Source of the DNA: Maribacter stanieri
GTDB lineage: Bacteria; Bacteroidota; Bacteroidia; Flavobacteriales; Flavobacteriaceae
Direction: 5' to 3'
DNA: 64,000 nt
Assembly: GCF_900112245.1 (NCBI RefSeq)
Contig: NZ_FOYX01000002.1
Span: 124,001-188,000 of the forward strand
Numbering within the stretch: position 1 is the first letter of the stretch; every line of letters starts with the position of its first letter. A model generated the notes under the pieces. The model searched no databases, was not told the DNA's origin, and saw only the letters and a program-made list of their open reading frames with translations. This document shows, piece by piece, positions 8,503 through 16,395 of this stretch. The position numbers were made by a program, and so were the translations under genes.

Positions 8503-9285
8503 ATGAATAAAGTAGTTACGTTAGTAGTGTCCCTTTTGTTATCAACCATGTACGCACAAGAAAGTGGTTCTGAAAATCACCCTAAATTTCTAGATGATTT
8601 TAGGGCTACTGCAAGTATTACCCATAATGGCGTATCATTGGTTCCTTCTTTTTCTTTAGGTGACCCTGCTTTGTTGTTCGATTTAAAGTTTACCAAGGGA
8701 AAGCTAAGTTTTGAACCCGATATGCGCTTTTCACTAGAAGGCAAACCATGGACCATGTTGTTTTGGTTACGCTATAAGGCAATTGAAAAAGAAAAGTTCT
8801 CGCTTAGAGTAGGCGCACACCCTGGACTCAATTTTAGAACGGTCAATGTAATTCGCAATGGGCAGAATGAGGAACTGTTAGAATCAAGAAGATATATAGG
8901 CGCAGAAGTGGTACCCAATTATAAAATAACAGAGCGATTTAGCGTAGGTATATATTATTTATATGGGCGTGGTCTAGATGAAGGTGTAAAAGAGACCAAT
9001 TTCTTGGTAGTAAATGCTTCCTTTACACAAATACCCCTTTCAAAAACTGTATTTATGAATTTTACGCCACAAGTTTACTATCTTACTTCAGACAAATTAA
9101 CCGGTTATTATACTTCTGCATTTTTGACCTTGGCGAAAAGAAATTGTCCCTTTTCTTTAACAGCGGTGGTAAACAAAGGAATCAGCACACAAATCTTGCC
9201 CGATGACGATTTTACATGGAGCGTGTTGTTGAATTATAGCTTTCCATCATCAGGAAAAGCTAGGAATTTGAAGAGAAAAATATAA
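8503..9285 (+). CDS. Predicted outer-membrane beta-barrel protein
   Basis: A 260-aa protein with a signal peptide (MNKVVTLVVSLLLSTMYAQ). Alternating hydrophobic/polar strands with frequent aromatic ends follow throughout, consistent with a small barrel of about ten or more strands. I do not recognise a named family. It is the first gene of the run divergent from the AraC regulator and lies 36 bases before the lipoprotein hydrolase gene, so it may form a channel or envelope scaffold for that pathway. The barrel call rests on pattern only. Confidence 0.7.
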   Translation: MNKVVTLVVSLLLSTMYAQESGSENHPKFLDDFRATASITHNGVSLVPSFSLGDPALLFDLKFTKGKLSFEPDMRFSLEGKPWTMLFWLRYKAIEKEKFSLRVGAHPGLNFRTVNVIRNGQNEELLESRRYIGAEVVPNYKITERFSVGIYYLYGRGLDEGVKETNFLVVNASFTQIPLSKTVFMNFTPQVYYLTSDKLTGYYTSAFLTLAKRNCPFSLTAVVNKGISTQILPDDDFTWSVLLNYSFPSSGKARNLKRKI

Positions 9286-9321
9286 AGTATCGATTAAAGA
9301 TTCCCCAAAAAAAAGTAAATC

Positions 9322-10437
9322 ATGATAAAGCTAAACTATCTATTTGTACTTGGAAGCACATTACTTCTTATTGGCTGTACCGAACAAAGCAAACAGGTAA
9401 CTCAAAAACCTATAAAGTCTAATGATGTTATCTCTATTCAACAACAGGGTACTTTTGCCGTTGGCGGTACGGTTAAGAAAAGCCCAGGGGAATTTGACCC
9501 TATTGCTCACGGAGCATTCAATCCTTCAAATCAAAGTAATGTGGGACAAACGCTTCACGGGGACCATGCTTCGGTTTTATATCAAATTCCTACAGAACCA
9601 CGTAATCTCCCATTAGTATTTTGGCATGGTTACGGTCAGTCTATGCGTACATGGCAAAGCACCCCAGATGGTAGAGAAGGCTTTCAAAGTATTTTTCTAA
9701 AAAAACGTTTCCCTGTATATTTATTAGATCAGCCCAGAAGGGGACTGGCAGGACAAAGTTCAGCACCAAAAACAATTGAGGCAAGAACCGAGGATCAACT
9801 ATGGTTCGGTATATTTAGAATGGGAGAGGGAGTTAATTTTTATCCAGACATTCAGTTTTCGAAGGATCCCGAAGCTCTAAATCAATTTTTCCGTCGCAGT
9901 ACTCCAGATACGGGACCTTTAAGTATCAATCTCAATATTGACGCTGTTACCGCATTGTTTGAAAAAATTGGGGAAGGAATACTTGTTACCCATTCCCACA
10001 GTGGCGGACAAGGTTGGAGTACCGCTCTAAAGAATGAGCGCATAAAAGGTATTGTAGCTTACGAACCTGGTAGTAATTTTATTTTTCCTAACAATGACAT
10101 TCCAGACCCTATCGCTTATGTGGGCGGAACATTAAGTGCCAAAGGTGTTTCGATGGAAGAATTTAAAAAACTGACCAAAATCCCCATTGTAATCTATTAT
10201 GGGGATTACATTCCTGAAAGTGAAGTCGAAAATCCTGGTCAAGATCAATGGCGTGCCGCACTTAGTATGGCAAAGAAGTGGACCAAAGCAGTTAATGATG
10301 CCGGAGGAGATGTAAGCTTAGTGGTATTACCTGAAATAGGAATTAAAGGCAACACGCACTTCCCAATGTCCGATTTAAACAATCAACAAATAGCCGATTT
10401 AATGTATGACTGGCTTAAAGAAAAAGAATTGAATTAA
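9322..10437 (+). CDS. Lipoprotein alpha/beta-hydrolase
   Basis: A 371-aa protein with a lipobox LLIGC at about residue 19, so it is tethered to the membrane facing the periplasm or outside. The alpha/beta-hydrolase fold is visible as LVFWHGYGQS (oxyanion-hole strand), the nucleophile elbow VTHSHSGGQGW with Ser flanked by His and Gly, and a C-terminal His in GNTHFPMSD that could complete the triad. It resembles secreted esterase/lipase-like proteins that act on small esters. The substrate is unknown. It is second in the AraC-linked run; the next gene starts 31 bases on. Confidence 0.85.
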   Translation: MIKLNYLFVLGSTLLLIGCTEQSKQVTQKPIKSNDVISIQQQGTFAVGGTVKKSPGEFDPIAHGAFNPSNQSNVGQTLHGDHASVLYQIPTEPRNLPLVFWHGYGQSMRTWQSTPDGREGFQSIFLKKRFPVYLLDQPRRGLAGQSSAPKTIEARTEDQLWFGIFRMGEGVNFYPDIQFSKDPEALNQFFRRSTPDTGPLSINLNIDAVTALFEKIGEGILVTHSHSGGQGWSTALKNERIKGIVAYEPGSNFIFPNNDIPDPIAYVGGTLSAKGVSMEEFKKLTKIPIVIYYGDYIPESEVENPGQDQWRAALSMAKKWTKAVNDAGGDVSLVVLPEIGIKGNTHFPMSDLNNQQIADLMYDWLKEKELN

Positions 10438-10468
10438 ATATTTTAAAACATAGCTAACACTAAATATT

Positions 10469-11002
10469 ATGAAAAGCATAAAGAGAATCACCCTTATTTT
10501 AGCCCTCATAGGAACTACTTTTTCAATTGCACAGGAGTCCATTATCCCGAAAGAGAAACTAGTAGATACCGTACATGAGAATGAAACGGAATATGATTCC
10601 TTAAAAAATACTGATACTATTAAAAAAGAGCTTTTAAAATTATCAAAAAACAAATGGCAATGGATGGCTGACAAGGATGTGGATAAATTGGCTGTGCTTT
10701 TCCACGACAAATCCAAATTTGTACATATGAGCGGCTCTTGGAAAAAAGACAAGGAACTTGAAATTATTGAATCGGGCAGCATTTGGTATAAAAACGCAGC
10801 GGTTCATGATGTCGCTGTGGAAGTATTTGGAGACAATACCGCTGTACTCTGGAATAGAATCACATTAACTGCCCACGTTCGTGGCAACGATGTTTCTAAT
10901 GAATTTACCGTAACCGAAGTCTATAAAAAAGAAGCAAATGATTGGAAGCTGCTAGATTTAACCTTTAGCAGTGTGCGTGATACACACAAAATTGAACATT
11001 AA
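10469..11002 (+). CDS. Exported NTF2-like (SnoaL/DUF4440-type) protein
   Basis: A 177-aa protein with a signal peptide (ending TTFSIAQ). An ~35-residue charged linker follows, then an NTF2-like cone fold: LSKNKWQWMADKDVDKLAVLF, DKSKFVHMSGSW, a central NTAVLWNRITL strand and a final VTEVYKKEANDWKLLDLTFS. The family includes small isomerases, hydratases and binding proteins; no catalytic residue can be assigned. It is a clear paralogue of the next gene, with near-identical stretches such as LSKNKWQWMADKD. The pair is separated by 206 bases containing an inverted repeat. Confidence 0.85.
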   Translation: MKSIKRITLILALIGTTFSIAQESIIPKEKLVDTVHENETEYDSLKNTDTIKKELLKLSKNKWQWMADKDVDKLAVLFHDKSKFVHMSGSWKKDKELEIIESGSIWYKNAAVHDVAVEVFGDNTAVLWNRITLTAHVRGNDVSNEFTVTEVYKKEANDWKLLDLTFSSVRDTHKIEH

Positions 11003-11079
11003 TAACAACACAATCAACAGCGGTCAGTAGATAAATACATACATTTTATACAAAGTAATATATTAAATTATCAATTTAG

Positions 11080-11145
11080 GTCAGTTCGAGCGCAGTCGAC
11101 AACTCTTGATTGGCAAAATCGGACTTCGACTGCGCTCAGCCTGAC
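11080..11145. repeat. GC-rich inverted repeat (REP-like)
   Basis: Perfect 12-base arms GAGCGCAGTCGA (11088-11099) and TCGACTGCGCTC (11126-11137), flanked by matching GTCAG / CTGAC. The sequence is visibly more GC-rich than its surroundings. Repeats with this TCGACTGCGCTC core are, from memory, scattered through many flavobacterial genomes. It is inserted between two paralogous genes. Confidence 0.65.
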
Positions 11146-11208
11146 ATTATCGCTATTAATTCAGCATAAAATAGGCAACTAATTACTAATCTCTAAAAAT
11201 CAAAAACG

Positions 11209-11649
11209 ATGAACACCAAAATAATTTTAATTGCACTTCTTTCTGTATTCAGCATTGGGCAAACATTCTCACAAACATTGGTCGAGCAAGAAATTAAAGA
11301 GCTCTCGAAAAACAAATGGCAATGGATGGCAGATAAGGACACCGAAAAACTGAGCCAACTATTTCATGAAAATGCCCAATATGTACACATGGGCGGATAT
11401 TGGGGCACCGAGCGTGAATTGGGAATTATTAAAAGTGGCGGTATATGGTATAAAGAAGCGATTGTTAAAGATGCTACCGTAGCTGTAACGGGTGATACTG
11501 CGATACTACTTAACACCATTACCCTGGTGGCAGAAGTAGGCGGTAACGAAGTGACCAACCCGTTTGTAGTTTCCGAAGTATATCAAAAAATAGGGGGGAG
11601 CTGGAAACTGCTAAACCTCTCTTTTGTAAAACAGATGGTTAGGGAATAA
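11209..11649 (+). CDS. Exported NTF2-like (SnoaL/DUF4440-type) protein, paralogue
   Basis: A 146-aa protein with a signal peptide (ending GQTFSQ) followed directly by the NTF2-like domain: LSKNKWQWMADKD, QYVHMGGYW, IIKSGGIWYKEAIVKD, TAILLNTITLV and VVSEVYQKIGGSWKLLNLSF. It lacks the charged linker of the gene before it but is otherwise its close copy, indicating tandem duplication. It lies 15 bases before the carboxymuconolactone decarboxylase-like gene, so the last three genes of the run are tightly linked. The function within the pathway is unknown. Confidence 0.87.
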   Translation: MNTKIILIALLSVFSIGQTFSQTLVEQEIKELSKNKWQWMADKDTEKLSQLFHENAQYVHMGGYWGTERELGIIKSGGIWYKEAIVKDATVAVTGDTAILLNTITLVAEVGGNEVTNPFVVSEVYQKIGGSWKLLNLSFVKQMVRE

Positions 11650-11664
11650 CAGATACAAAAAAGT

Positions 11665-12384
11665 ATGAAAACAAGACTTATAATGGGTTTGTTGATTGTT
11701 ATTGGATTTCAATTGAACGCTCAGAATACTGAAGTAGCTAAGGTTCGTTTATCCGAACAAGAAAAGGGTATCATTTTAATTGCTAGTTATACGGCACAAG
11801 GAAAGCTAGTAAAACTGGGGGATGCTCTAAACGAGGGATTGAACAACGGACTTACAATCAACGAAATCAAAGAGGTTTTGGTGCATTTGTATGCCTATGC
11901 CGGTTTTCCAAGAAGTATACGCGGTTTACAAACTTTTTTGGATGTGTTAGATGACCGAAAGAGTAAAGGAATAACAGATGATCGAGGAGTGGATGCATCT
12001 CCGATTTCCGAAACACAAGACAAATATGATAGAGGTAAGAAAATTTTAGAAAATTTGGTAGGTAGGTCTTTAGACGGACCAAAGCCTGCATATCAAGAAT
12101 TTTCACCGGCGATGGACCGTTTCTTAAAAGAACATTTATTTGCCGATATTTTTGAGCGCGATGTGCTTAGCCATAAACAGCGTGAATTGGTAACCATATC
12201 GGTAATTGCAAGTTTGGGAACCTTAGAGCCCATGTTAAAAAGCCATTTAAATCTTTCGTTAAATGTAGGATGGCAGCCCGAGCAATTGCGGGAGTTTACC
12301 AAAGTACTAGATGGAACTACGACGACCGAGAACGCAAAGGCAGCAAAACTGGTACTTCAAGAAGTACTTGATAATCGAAAATAA
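11665..12384 (+). CDS. Exported carboxymuconolactone decarboxylase-family protein
   Basis: A 239-aa protein with a signal peptide (ending FQLNAQ) and two carboxymuconolactone decarboxylase/AhpD-like helical domains. The first is at about residues 35-95 (EIKEVLVHLYAYAGFPRSIRGLQTF), the second at about 140-230 (SHKQRELVTISVIASLGTLEPMLKSHLNLSLNVG). The CxxC of AhpD peroxidase-type members is absent, so a thiol peroxidase role is unlikely and a lactone or ring-acting role is more plausible. Location outside the cytoplasm is unusual for the classic protocatechuate-pathway enzyme. It lies between the NTF2-like gene and the cupin gene. Confidence 0.88.
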   Translation: MKTRLIMGLLIVIGFQLNAQNTEVAKVRLSEQEKGIILIASYTAQGKLVKLGDALNEGLNNGLTINEIKEVLVHLYAYAGFPRSIRGLQTFLDVLDDRKSKGITDDRGVDASPISETQDKYDRGKKILENLVGRSLDGPKPAYQEFSPAMDRFLKEHLFADIFERDVLSHKQRELVTISVIASLGTLEPMLKSHLNLSLNVGWQPEQLREFTKVLDGTTTTENAKAAKLVLQEVLDNRK

Positions 12385-12397
12385 TAATAGTAGAGAA

Positions 12398-12871
12398 ATG
12401 AAAATTAACCCCATATATAGCACATTTTTGATTTTAACCCTGTTGATTGGATGCAATGAAGCAACAGAAATTCATAAGGATGCTACTTTGTTTTCTAAAG
12501 GTGAAATAGTAACCAATGAAAATTTTACGGGCACCGCGTGGCTAAATATGTTGGCTACACCAGATAGTTTAAATACCATGTATGCCGGCTTGGTCACTTT
12601 TGAATCTGGCGCACGTACTAACTGGCATTCCCATCCCGCTGGGCAAATTCTTATCGTTACCAAAGGAGAGGGATATTACCAGGAAGAAGGAAAAAGTAAA
12701 CGTATGCTTCGCCAAGGCGAAACCATAAAATGCCTGCCCAACATAAAACATTGGCATGGAGCTAGTCAAAATTCAGAATTTGCTCATATAGCAATTTCAA
12801 GTCGCGATAAAGGACCCGCGCAGTGGTTTAAACCGGTTTTAGACGAAGAATATAATGGTAAATCTGAATAA
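12398..12871 (+). CDS. Lipoprotein cupin-domain protein
   Basis: A 157-aa protein. The ATG at 12398 was chosen because it gives a signal peptide with lipobox LLIGC immediately; a longer in-frame start at 12311 lies inside the previous gene. The cupin barrel shows motif 1 as NWHSHPAGQILIVTKGEG, with two His and a Gln, and motif 2 as GETIKCLPNIKHWHGA, which gives plausible metal ligands. Secreted cupins of this type are often found with carboxymuconolactone decarboxylase-like proteins, as here. It is the last gene of the AraC-linked run. Confidence 0.87.
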   Translation: MKINPIYSTFLILTLLIGCNEATEIHKDATLFSKGEIVTNENFTGTAWLNMLATPDSLNTMYAGLVTFESGARTNWHSHPAGQILIVTKGEGYYQEEGKSKRMLRQGETIKCLPNIKHWHGASQNSEFAHIAISSRDKGPAQWFKPVLDEEYNGKSE

Positions 12872-13095
12872 TCCAAAAATTACAGAGATTCTTAATCTCT
12901 AAAATTTATATATTATTTGACATAATATTAGTGGTTAGTAAAAATTAAGAATCTTACTCAAGAGATATTTTAATTGATACGAATTAGTTAAAAACCTGTG
13001 AGTCGATGCGTTTACAAATTTTAGCTGTTGAAATAATATGACGAGAAGGCTGTAGAAAAAAACCTTGCACATATTTTTATATATGTTCAGCATAT

Positions 13096-13214
13096 TATTT
13101 TTTTACATAATTACCAAGGAATAATCCTCCTTTAAATTACAGGACTTTTAACGCAACTATATAAAATAGCGCTCAAATGTGCTATTCGCTTATTTGTTAT
13201 AATTGTACTATAAT
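13096..13214 (+). repeat. Dispersed intergenic repeat, copy B (partial)
   Basis: 119 bases matching 4286-4404 with five substitutions and no gaps, including the TAACGCAA arm and the AATAGCGC / GTGCTATT hairpin. Similarity stops abruptly at 13215, so the right half seen in copies A and C is missing. It lies in the 485-base gap between the cupin gene and the cold shock gene, where I see no gene. Confidence 0.85.
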
Positions 13215-13303
13215 TTATATTATGTAAAATAGACTTTTTGAGAACTTGTACTCTATTAAGTCTAATACCATCACATAAGTCCTCCACTACCCAAAAATAA
13301 GAA

Positions 13304-13335
13304 CAAAAAAAATGCCCATCATTGCTGATGGGCAT
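13304..13335 (-). terminator. Rho-independent terminator of the cold shock gene
   Basis: Read on the minus strand: a perfect 10-bp stem ATGCCCATCA / TGATGGGCAT with loop GCAA, followed by a run of T (plus-strand A run 13304-13312). It starts about 21 bases after the cold shock stop codon. Confidence 0.88.
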
Positions 13336-13356
13336 TGCATTTAAAGTTTAAGCGTC

Positions 13357-13551
13357 TTAATCTATAACTGTTACGTTTACCGCGTTTAATCCTTTTTTTC
13401 CTTGGGTTAGCTCGAATTCGACTTCATCGCCTTCGCGAATCTCATCTACTAATCCTGAAATGTGAACGAAATGATCGTTCGTTGAACCTTCTTCTGTAAT
13501 AAATCCGAAGCCTTTTGCATCGTTGAAGAATTTTACTGTTCCTTTATTCAT
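13357..13551 (-). CDS. Cold shock domain protein (CspA family)
   Basis: A 64-aa single-domain OB-fold protein that binds single-stranded RNA and DNA and acts as an RNA chaperone. The two RNA-binding motifs are visible: RNP1 KGFGFI (residues 13-18) and the RNP2 region HFVHIS (normally VFVHxS). Length is standard. It has its own strong terminator and a 250-base upstream gap that could hold a long, temperature-sensitive 5' leader, as is usual for this family. Confidence 0.95.
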   Translation of the reverse strand: MNKGTVKFFNDAKGFGFITEEGSTNDHFVHISGLVDEIREGDEVEFELTQGKKGLNAVNVTVID

Positions 13552-13802
13552 TGTACTTTAATTAAATATTAATAATTACTGTTATCATTTCAAATATGAT
13601 GCCACAAATTGAAAACAGGTCTTTTCATAGGTTGCGCTTACTTATTGATTCCAGTAATAATTCTAATTAAAGAGATGCTATTCTTCAGACTATACATGCC
13701 ATACATTTAATGACGCAGAACAACTTATTTAAAAGCGCTAAAGTCAAAAAAATTAGGATCAATAAAAAAATTGCCGTATTTTAGTTTCGTAAAATAATAA
13801 CA

Positions 13803-14000
13803 GTGACAACCACACCAAATTTTGTTCTACTTTCTGAAAACAATACCTACTATGTAGAGTATCTAATTGGACACCTTGTTTTAGCCAATAGCATTACGGA
13901 AGCTGTAATCTTTGAGTCTCAATCTCAAGCGATTAAATTTCAAAAATACCTTTACAAAAATTGTAGTGTTCGCTTTTCTGTAAACACGTTTATTGCATAA
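13803..14000 (+). CDS. Small hypothetical protein, GTG start
   Basis: A 65-aa frame beginning at GTG; no ATG start is available. It has no signal peptide, no recognisable motif and mixed composition (YYVEYLIGHLVLAN, IKFQKYLYKN). A near-consensus -7 box TAGTTTCG lies at 13782-13789, only 13 bases before the start. It stands alone between the cold shock gene and the FKBP lipoprotein gene. I do not recognise it and a non-coding interpretation is possible. Confidence 0.4.
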   Translation: MTTTPNFVLLSENNTYYVEYLIGHLVLANSITEAVIFESQSQAIKFQKYLYKNCSVRFSVNTFIA

Positions 14001-14090
14001 CCGCTATTCCCTATCACACATTAATGGTTAAATACTTCTTAATTCAGTTCAAAGTATTTAAGCAACAACTATCTTCCCAAAAAAAATAAT

Positions 14091-14561
14091 ATGAAATACA
14101 TTGCTATCCTTCTTCTTGTAACTACTATGGTTTCTTGTGGATCTTCTGATGATACCAAACCTATAGTTGTTGAACCCATTGATTATACTACTATTAACGA
14201 AGAAGAAATTAATGCCTATTTAACCGCAAATGATTTGGTATCGGAAACAACTGCTTCTGGATTACATTATATCATAGAAAACCAAGGTGATGGAGCAAAA
14301 CCAACTGCTACGTCTAACGTAACCGTTGCCTACAGAGGTTATTTTTTAAACGGCAATGTTTTTGACCAAAGTACTGAAGGGTTAGCTATTGGTCTTGATC
14401 AAGTTATTGCGGGTTGGACAGAAGGTATTCCCCTTTTCAATGAAGGAGGCAATGGTGTATTGTTAGTACCTTCTCACCTAGGCTACGGTAGTTTTGACTA
14501 CAGCTCTATACCTGGTGGTTCTGTATTAGTTTTTGATATTGAATTGCTTTCGGTTAATTAA
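14091..14561 (+). CDS. FKBP-type peptidyl-prolyl isomerase lipoprotein
   Basis: A 156-aa protein with lipobox MVSCG at about residue 17 and one FKBP domain over the C-terminal ~110 residues (NVTVAYRGYFLNGNVFDQS, LDQVIAGWTEGIPLFNEGG, LLVPSHLGYGS, SVLVFDIELLSV). It would assist folding of periplasmic or outer-membrane proteins; related lipoproteins act in gliding motility, but this is not clearly GldI. Its 3' end overlaps the convergent propeller-lipoprotein gene by 8 bases. Confidence 0.93.
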   Translation: MKYIAILLLVTTMVSCGSSDDTKPIVVEPIDYTTINEEEINAYLTANDLVSETTASGLHYIIENQGDGAKPTATSNVTVAYRGYFLNGNVFDQSTEGLAIGLDQVIAGWTEGIPLFNEGGNGVLLVPSHLGYGSFDYSSIPGGSVLVFDIELLSVN

Positions 14562-15795
14562 AAGAAAACGCATCTACAGACATCTTTGCCGTACGTACTT
14601 GAGTTACAGCGGCAACTTGCTCTGTCCATGCAAAATATAATGTTTCTTCTACCATTTCCATTTGTGGGAATCCAGATTTACGAGAATCCGCCATTTTGGT
14701 AATCACTTGTTGTTTTGATGTAGTTCCGTCTTTTCTAACAATCATCGCTTTAAAAAGGGCTGACTTATCATTGGCTTCCATCCAACTCACTACGGCGTTA
14801 TCCTCATCTGTCCAAAGTACATCTACCCTACCCATAATTATACCTTCTGCAATTACTATTGGTGCTGTAAATACTTCCCCACCATTTGAAGAAAAAGATA
14901 CTTGAACTTTTGGTGCATTTTCGGCACCGGTAAACCAAGCAACTACCACATTGTTACCCAAAGCATCTACTTTAGGTCCGTTTACCGGGCATCCTTTTAT
15001 TTGCCAGTTGTCTACATGTATTGCTTTTGGTGCTGTCCATTCTCCAGCTACTTGACGAACGATACTTATATCACGTATTTCATCTGCTGAACGATCACGG
15101 TATATTACTATTGGTCCGTTATCCGTAATAACAGAAGTCGTCTGGCAACAATCGCAAGTTCTAGCATCCAATTCGTACTCTTCTAACATTTCGCCGGTAA
15201 CAGAAACAATACCTGCACGTAACGACATGGCTCCCCGCTCCCCTACTTCATTTTCTTCTGTATTTCTGCCATCTAGCCAGTTCACAAAAAAATGGTCATT
15301 ATACGGCACTATACTTACAAAACCATGTTCGGTTGGTGTACCATCGGTATGTAGCGGCAAATCTGTTTTCCATTCGGTCGCACCCTTAGGTTTTACATTC
15401 ATTTTAATGTCATAGGAATACGTACCCGCTGTCGATTTCTTTAATACATGAGACCACAAACTACCATTGTTCTCGGTAATCATAGGGTAATCTGCCCAAT
15501 TTACAAACCAATCTGTACCAGTCAGTATATTTTTAGAACTTTGCCATTTGCCATCTACCAATTCTGAATATTTCATAGTTGCCAAAGTGTCTCCTGAAGT
15601 TTCTACCCATGATAGTAATGCCACATCTTTATTGGACATTAAATATGGCAATGCGCTACTTTCTTTAGCCGGAGAAGTCAATTCTTCTACCACCTTCACT
15701 TCAACTTCATCAGCTGCAGTTGGTTTTGCCGCTTCTTTACAACCAAAAATTAGACTTATGGTTACTAACAAATAATAAAAGGATGATTTGCGCAT
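14554..15795 (-). CDS. Sialidase-like propeller lipoprotein with CDCC cluster
   Basis: A 413-aa lipoprotein (lipobox LIFGC) with repeated BNR/sialidase-type beta-propeller blades (for example VQVSFSSNGGEVF). The core contains DARTCDCCQT and, about 60 residues later, KGCPVNGP, giving four closely placed Cys. No convincing sialidase arginine triad is seen, so glycosidase activity is doubtful. The start codon overlaps the last base of the upstream thioredoxin-like gene at 15795, so the two are translationally coupled. The neighbour could keep the Cys cluster reduced or load a cofactor. Confidence 0.75.
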   Translation of the reverse strand: MRKSSFYYLLVTISLIFGCKEAAKPTAADEVEVKVVEELTSPAKESSALPYLMSNKDVALLSWVETSGDTLATMKYSELVDGKWQSSKNILTGTDWFVNWADYPMITENNGSLWSHVLKKSTAGTYSYDIKMNVKPKGATEWKTDLPLHTDGTPTEHGFVSIVPYNDHFFVNWLDGRNTEENEVGERGAMSLRAGIVSVTGEMLEEYELDARTCDCCQTTSVITDNGPIVIYRDRSADEIRDISIVRQVAGEWTAPKAIHVDNWQIKGCPVNGPKVDALGNNVVVAWFTGAENAPKVQVSFSSNGGEVFTAPIVIAEGIIMGRVDVLWTDEDNAVVSWMEANDKSALFKAMIVRKDGTTSKQQVITKMADSRKSGFPQMEMVEETLYFAWTEQVAAVTQVRTAKMSVDAFSFN

Positions 15796-16301
15796 TAGTG
15801 TACTGTTCGTAATTTCTCAATCATTTCTGGACTATCCCATTTCAATCCGCCATCAAAACGTAACACCTGCTCCCCTACTTCATTATATATAAATGTTGCT
15901 GGCAAGGCGCTTACATTTTCTTTGGCATACATACCATTGAACTTGATGAATTCTAAGTCGAATCCTCGTGCTTCTTTAAATTTTACAATCTTCTTTACAG
16001 ATTGATCGGACGCAAATAAGAAAACATAATTTTCTTGTTCCAAAATGTTTTGCGCTTTCTCCATATCTGGCATTTCTTCTATACACGGTCTACACCATGT
16101 TGCCCAATAATTTAACAAGATACGCTTACCCTTGTAGTCGCTTAATTCTATAGGGTTTCCTTCTAAATCTTCATATGTAGCAGAAGGTACCTTTTCAACC
16201 TCGGTTTCTATAACTGCTGTGTTCGGTGTAGTAGTTTTGGCATCTTTGCACCCTATGAAGGTAATTGCTAAAGCCAAGAAAAATAGTGGTCGTAAATACA
16301 T
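15795..16301 (-). CDS. TlpA/ResA-like thioredoxin lipoprotein
   Basis: About 168 aa from the ATG at 16299-16301, chosen because it places a clean lipoprotein signal (FFLALAITFIGC) at the N-terminus; an in-frame ATG 15 bases upstream is also possible. The thioredoxin fold has the active site WATWCRPC at about residues 75-82 and a cis-Pro region VSALPATFIYN. It acts as a periplasmic thiol-disulfide reductase. It is first in a two-gene unit with the Cys-rich propeller lipoprotein. Confidence 0.93.
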   Translation of the reverse strand: MYLRPLFFLALAITFIGCKDAKTTTPNTAVIETEVEKVPSATYEDLEGNPIELSDYKGKRILLNYWATWCRPCIEEMPDMEKAQNILEQENYVFLFASDQSVKKIVKFKEARGFDLEFIKFNGMYAKENVSALPATFIYNEVGEQVLRFDGGLKWDSPEMIEKLRTVH

Positions 16302-16344
16302 ACCCAAATATAACATTTCATACTATGATAACATGACCATTAGA

Positions 16345-16374
16345 AACAAAAAAACCGCCCTATTAAGGCGGTTT
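16345..16374 (-). terminator. Rho-independent terminator of the SlyD-like FKBP gene
   Basis: Read on the minus strand: 8-bp stem AAACCGCC / GGCGGTTT followed by a T run, about 22 bases after the FKBP stop codon. Confidence 0.85.
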
Positions 16375-16395
16375 CTACTATATAACGTATACGTT

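Noticed and set aside
12311..12397. Longer N-terminus for the cupin lipoprotein
   Set aside because: The extra 29 codons overlap the carboxymuconolactone decarboxylase gene and would bury the lipoprotein signal that starts at 12398.
13132..13335. 67-codon minus-strand frame between the cupin and cold shock genes
   Set aside because: It runs through repeat copy B and the cold shock terminator hairpin, so the frame is almost certainly accidental.
14554..15795. Functional sialidase
   Set aside because: BNR-like blades are visible but no arginine triad or Asp-box series with catalytic Tyr/Glu could be identified by eye.
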